DNA of 16,169 nucleotides from Prevotellaceae bacterium UBA6858 (GTDB taxonomy: Bacteria > Bacteroidota > Bacteroidia > Bacteroidales > Bacteroidaceae), in contig DKDC01000038.1 of assembly GCA_002451695.1 (NCBI GenBank), positions 31,870 to 48,038 on the forward strand, in the 5' to 3' direction. Of the stretch, positions 13,994 to 16,169 are shown in pieces. Position 1 is the first letter of the stretch; each line of letters begins with the position of its first letter. The notes beneath the pieces are model-generated. The model was not told the origin of the DNA and did no database searches. It worked only from the letters and a program-made list of their open reading frames with translations. The translations under genes were made by a program, and so were the position numbers.

Positions 13994-16033
13994 TTATTTG
14001 GCGTGCCTTATTCCGTCGCGCTCCATCATGGCGTCTATCGTGGGCTTTTTGCCGCGGAAGCGCTCGTAGAGCCGCATTGGCGGCTCTGTGCCGCCTTTCG
14101 ACAGGATGCAGGAGCGGAAGCGTCCGGCCATTTCCTGCGAGAACACTCCCTTTTCCTTGAAGGCCTTGAAGGCGTCGGCTTCGAGCACCTCCGCCCATTT
14201 GTAGCTGTAGTATCCGGCTGCGTAGCCTCCGTCCATTATGTGGCTGAAGTGCACAGCCTGTCCCGTGCCGGGGACTTCGGGCAGCAGGCTTGCGCGTCTT
14301 GTTGCGTCGCGCTCGGTTTCCATCAGGTTTCCGCCAAGCGGCCTGGTGAGCGAGTGCAGCCCCATGTCGAGCAGCCCGAACGAAACCTGCCGCATGGTGG
14401 CGTATGCCACGTTGTAGTTGCGGCTCTTTATGATTTTGTCCATAAGCTCTTCGGGCAAAGGTTCGCCGGTCTTGTAGTGTACTGCAAATTTACTCAAGAA
14501 TTTCTTTTCGGTTGCAAAGTTCTCCATAAATTGCGAGGGCAGCTCCACAAAATCCCAATAGACGCTCGTGCCGCTCAGCGAGCGGTAGGTTGTGTTTGCG
14601 AAAAGTCCGTGCAGCGCGTGGCCGAACTCGTGCAGGAATGTTGTCACCTCGCCGAGCGTGAGGAGCGAGGGGCGTTCCGCCGTGGGTTTGGTGAGGTTCA
14701 TCACAACGCCCACCGTAGGGCGCACGTTTTTGCCGTTTTCCCGGTATTGCGGGCTGTAGCTTGTTGTCCACGCGCCGCCTTGCTTCCCTTTTCTTGGGAA
14801 ACAATCCATGTACAGGGTGCCGAGAAAGCTGCCGTCCTTGTCGTTCACGGTGTAGGCAACCACGTCACCGGCGTAAACCGGGGCGTTTTCGTTGACGGTG
14901 AAGGTGATGCCGTAAAGCTCGTTGGCGAGGCCGAACACGCCGCCGCTGACCTTGGAGAACTCGAAATAGGGGCGCAGCATCTCGCTGTCGATGTCGAACA
15001 GCGAGAGTTTGAGCTTGCGCGAATAATAGGCGAAGTCCCACGCCTCGAGCCTGAAATCCACGCCCTCGTGCTTGCGGGCGAAGTCCTCCACCGCTTTCAC
15101 TTCCTCCCTGGCTTGGGGCATATAGGCTTCGGATAGCTCGTTGAGCAGCTTGTAAACGTTCTCCTTGGTCTCCGCCATGCGCTTTTCGAGCACGAAGTCG
15201 GCGTGGCATTTGTAGCCGAGGATGTTTGCGCTTTTCAGCCGCAGGTTCACTATGTCCTCGCACACCTGCAGGTTGCTGTATTTAGTGCCGCCCATGCAGG
15301 CTGCGTTGCGTGCCATGTAGAGCTTCTTGCGCAGCTCGCGGTCGTGGCAGTAGGTCATGAAAGGTCCGTAAACGGGTTCGTCGAGCGTGATGTCCCATCC
15401 CCCGCGATTGTTTTCCCCGGCGTTTGCGCGGGCTATGGCGAGGGCGGATGCGGGGATGTCCCTCATTTTTTCGGGGTCGGTTATGTTGAGGTGGAAATCC
15501 TTGCGGGCGTGAAGCAGGTTTTGGGAGAACTCCACCGTTTTTTTCGAAAACTCCTCGGACACCTTGCGCAGTTCCGCCTTCTGCTCCTCGCCGAGCAGTG
15601 CGCCGTTGCGCACAAATGCCTTGTAGGTGGTCTCCAGCAGCCTGTCCTCTTCGGGCGTTAGGTCTTCGGGGCGGTTTTCCCACACGTGCCTCACTCGGGC
15701 GAACAGTTTTTCGTTGAGCATTATGTTGTTGTGGTGGCGTGTGAGCATTGGCGCGAATTTTTGCGCCAGCGCCTCGCGTGTGTCGTTTGACGATGCGCCC
15801 AGCAGGTTGAAGAACACGCTTTCCACCCTGTCGAGCATTTCGCCGCTCTTGTCGAGCGCGGCGATGGTGTTGCCGAACGTTGGCGCGCTGCCGCACGATG
15901 TGATGTCCTCTATGTCTTTTTCGGCTTCCCTGATGCCTTCTGCCATTGCAGGCTCAAAGTCGCAGTCCTCTGTCTTGTCGAAAGGGGGTAGGGCAAAGGG
16001 TTTGAGAAGCGGGTTGTTGTGTGGGGTGTCCAT
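13994..16033 (-). CDS. M3-family oligopeptidase (peptidyl-dipeptidase Dcp / oligopeptidase A-like)
   Basis: 679 residues from the ATG at 16033, normal for the family (about 680-710). The zinc motif HEFGHALHG is at 468-476, with the third ligand Glu497 in ELPSQFMENF; these are the M3A hallmarks. No signal peptide is seen, so it is probably cytoplasmic and breaks down short peptides. The N-terminus (NPLLKPFALPPFD) is typical for the family. An upstream in-frame TTG at 16075 can be excluded because it falls on the -7 box at 16073-16080. It is the first gene of a four-gene operon with dCMP deaminase (9-base gap), the S41 peptidase and the cyclo-ligase. Dcp and oligopeptidase A are hard to tell apart from motifs alone. 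Confidence 0.94.
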   Translation of the reverse strand: MDTPHNNPLLKPFALPPFDKTEDCDFEPAMAEGIREAEKDIEDITSCGSAPTFGNTIAALDKSGEMLDRVESVFFNLLGASSNDTREALAQKFAPMLTRHHNNIMLNEKLFARVRHVWENRPEDLTPEEDRLLETTYKAFVRNGALLGEEQKAELRKVSEEFSKKTVEFSQNLLHARKDFHLNITDPEKMRDIPASALAIARANAGENNRGGWDITLDEPVYGPFMTYCHDRELRKKLYMARNAACMGGTKYSNLQVCEDIVNLRLKSANILGYKCHADFVLEKRMAETKENVYKLLNELSEAYMPQAREEVKAVEDFARKHEGVDFRLEAWDFAYYSRKLKLSLFDIDSEMLRPYFEFSKVSGGVFGLANELYGITFTVNENAPVYAGDVVAYTVNDKDGSFLGTLYMDCFPRKGKQGGAWTTSYSPQYRENGKNVRPTVGVVMNLTKPTAERPSLLTLGEVTTFLHEFGHALHGLFANTTYRSLSGTSVYWDFVELPSQFMENFATEKKFLSKFAVHYKTGEPLPEELMDKIIKSRNYNVAYATMRQVSFGLLDMGLHSLTRPLGGNLMETERDATRRASLLPEVPGTGQAVHFSHIMDGGYAAGYYSYKWAEVLEADAFKAFKEKGVFSQEMAGRFRSCILSKGGTEPPMRLYERFRGKKPTIDAMMERDGIRHAK

Positions 16034-16072
16034 ATTTTGCCGATAGTTTTTCCTTATATGTGAATGTAAAGG

Positions 16073-16080
16073 CAAAGTTA
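16073..16080 (-). promoter_or_regulatory. -7 box of the M3 peptidase operon promoter
   Basis: The minus strand reads TAACTTTG, 39 bases before the ATG at 16033, identical to the boxes at 2573 and 10976. The repeat copy starting at 16098 reaches to within 18 bases of it, so the -33 region touches the repeat edge. Confidence 0.65.
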
Positions 16081-16097
16081 GCCATTTCCCATTTATT

Positions 16098-16169
16098 GGC
16101 GCGAAAACAGGATGCCGAAAAAAGGGATGCGCGAAAACTGCATGGGACGTGGGAAAAACTACATAGGAC
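16098..16169 (-). repeat. Composite intergenic repeat, copy 4 (cut by window edge)
   Basis: Read on the minus strand, 16148-16168 is a 21-base unit beginning TCCTATGTAGTTTTTCCC and 16128-16147 is a 20-base unit. Then come two 15-base units (16113-16127 and 16098-16112) that begin TCC and hold a T-rich core. It has the 15-base end unit (TCCTGTTTTCGCGCC) like the other copies, but past it the GTAGGGGCG palindrome is missing. The rest of the copy lies beyond the window. It has the same orientation as copy 2. Confidence 0.75.

Noticed and set aside
16034..16075. TTG-initiated longer start for the M3 peptidase
   Set aside because: The TTG lies on the -7 promoter box, so it would not be in the transcript.

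Overview
The window looks like chromosomal core sequence of a fairly GC-rich member of the Bacteroidota, most likely order Bacteroidales. The reasons are TAnnTTTG -7 promoter boxes ahead of most transcription units, weak or absent Shine-Dalgarno sequences, and a gene set typical of that group: an AspT/YidE-type transporter, a DUF3467 protein, an OmpA protein with a GYASPEG motif, a SprT-like protease with a Bacteroidota-style C-terminus, and a pyrE-SRPBCC-argH run. I see no tRNA, rRNA, CRISPR array, phage or transposase gene. The genus cannot be set from the sequence alone.

Layout, left to right. 1-292: a composite intergenic repeat and the terminator of the next gene. 293-1999 (-): a two-domain membrane transporter with its own promoter and terminator. 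2227-2535 (-): a DUF3467 protein. 2822-3994 (+): an exported OmpA-family protein with its own promoter and a strong terminator. 3995-4469: a 475-base gene-free stretch with a promoter-like box and several RNA hairpins, leading to a stand-alone LytTR DNA-binding protein (4470-4868, +). 4870-4994: a second repeat copy whose hairpin looks like a two-way terminator between convergent units. 5115-10940 (-): a seven-gene operon read from the right: SDR/epimerase, PAP2 enzyme, pyrE, SRPBCC protein, argH, a lipoprotein with a Rieske-like cysteine-rich tail, and a SprT-like protease. 10941-11336: promoter of that operon and a third repeat copy. 11337-16033 (-): a four-gene operon read from the right: M3 peptidase, dCMP deaminase, S41 C-terminal processing peptidase, and 5-formyltetrahydrofolate cyclo-ligase. 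16034-16169: its promoter and part of a fourth repeat copy.

The metabolic genes cover pyrimidine supply (pyrE, dCMP deaminase), arginine synthesis (argH), one-carbon metabolism (cyclo-ligase), protein turnover (M3, S41, SprT) and the cell envelope (OmpA, PAP2, SDR, lipoprotein). The SDR and PAP2 genes overlap as ATGA and are a reasonable candidate pair for sphingolipid synthesis; this is inference from families.

The least explained feature is the dispersed composite repeat. It has four copies in 16 kb, each in a gap between transcription units. It is built of 21-base units (spacing 21, 21, 21, 20, 15) that share a TCC-ATGTAG-TTTT core. In three copies the array is joined to a GTAGGGGCG palindrome, and in two copies the first unit boundary forms a hairpin flanked by T-runs on both strands. 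The second unexplained feature is the structured leader before the LytTR gene, where one segment can pair with either of two copies of the same sequence.
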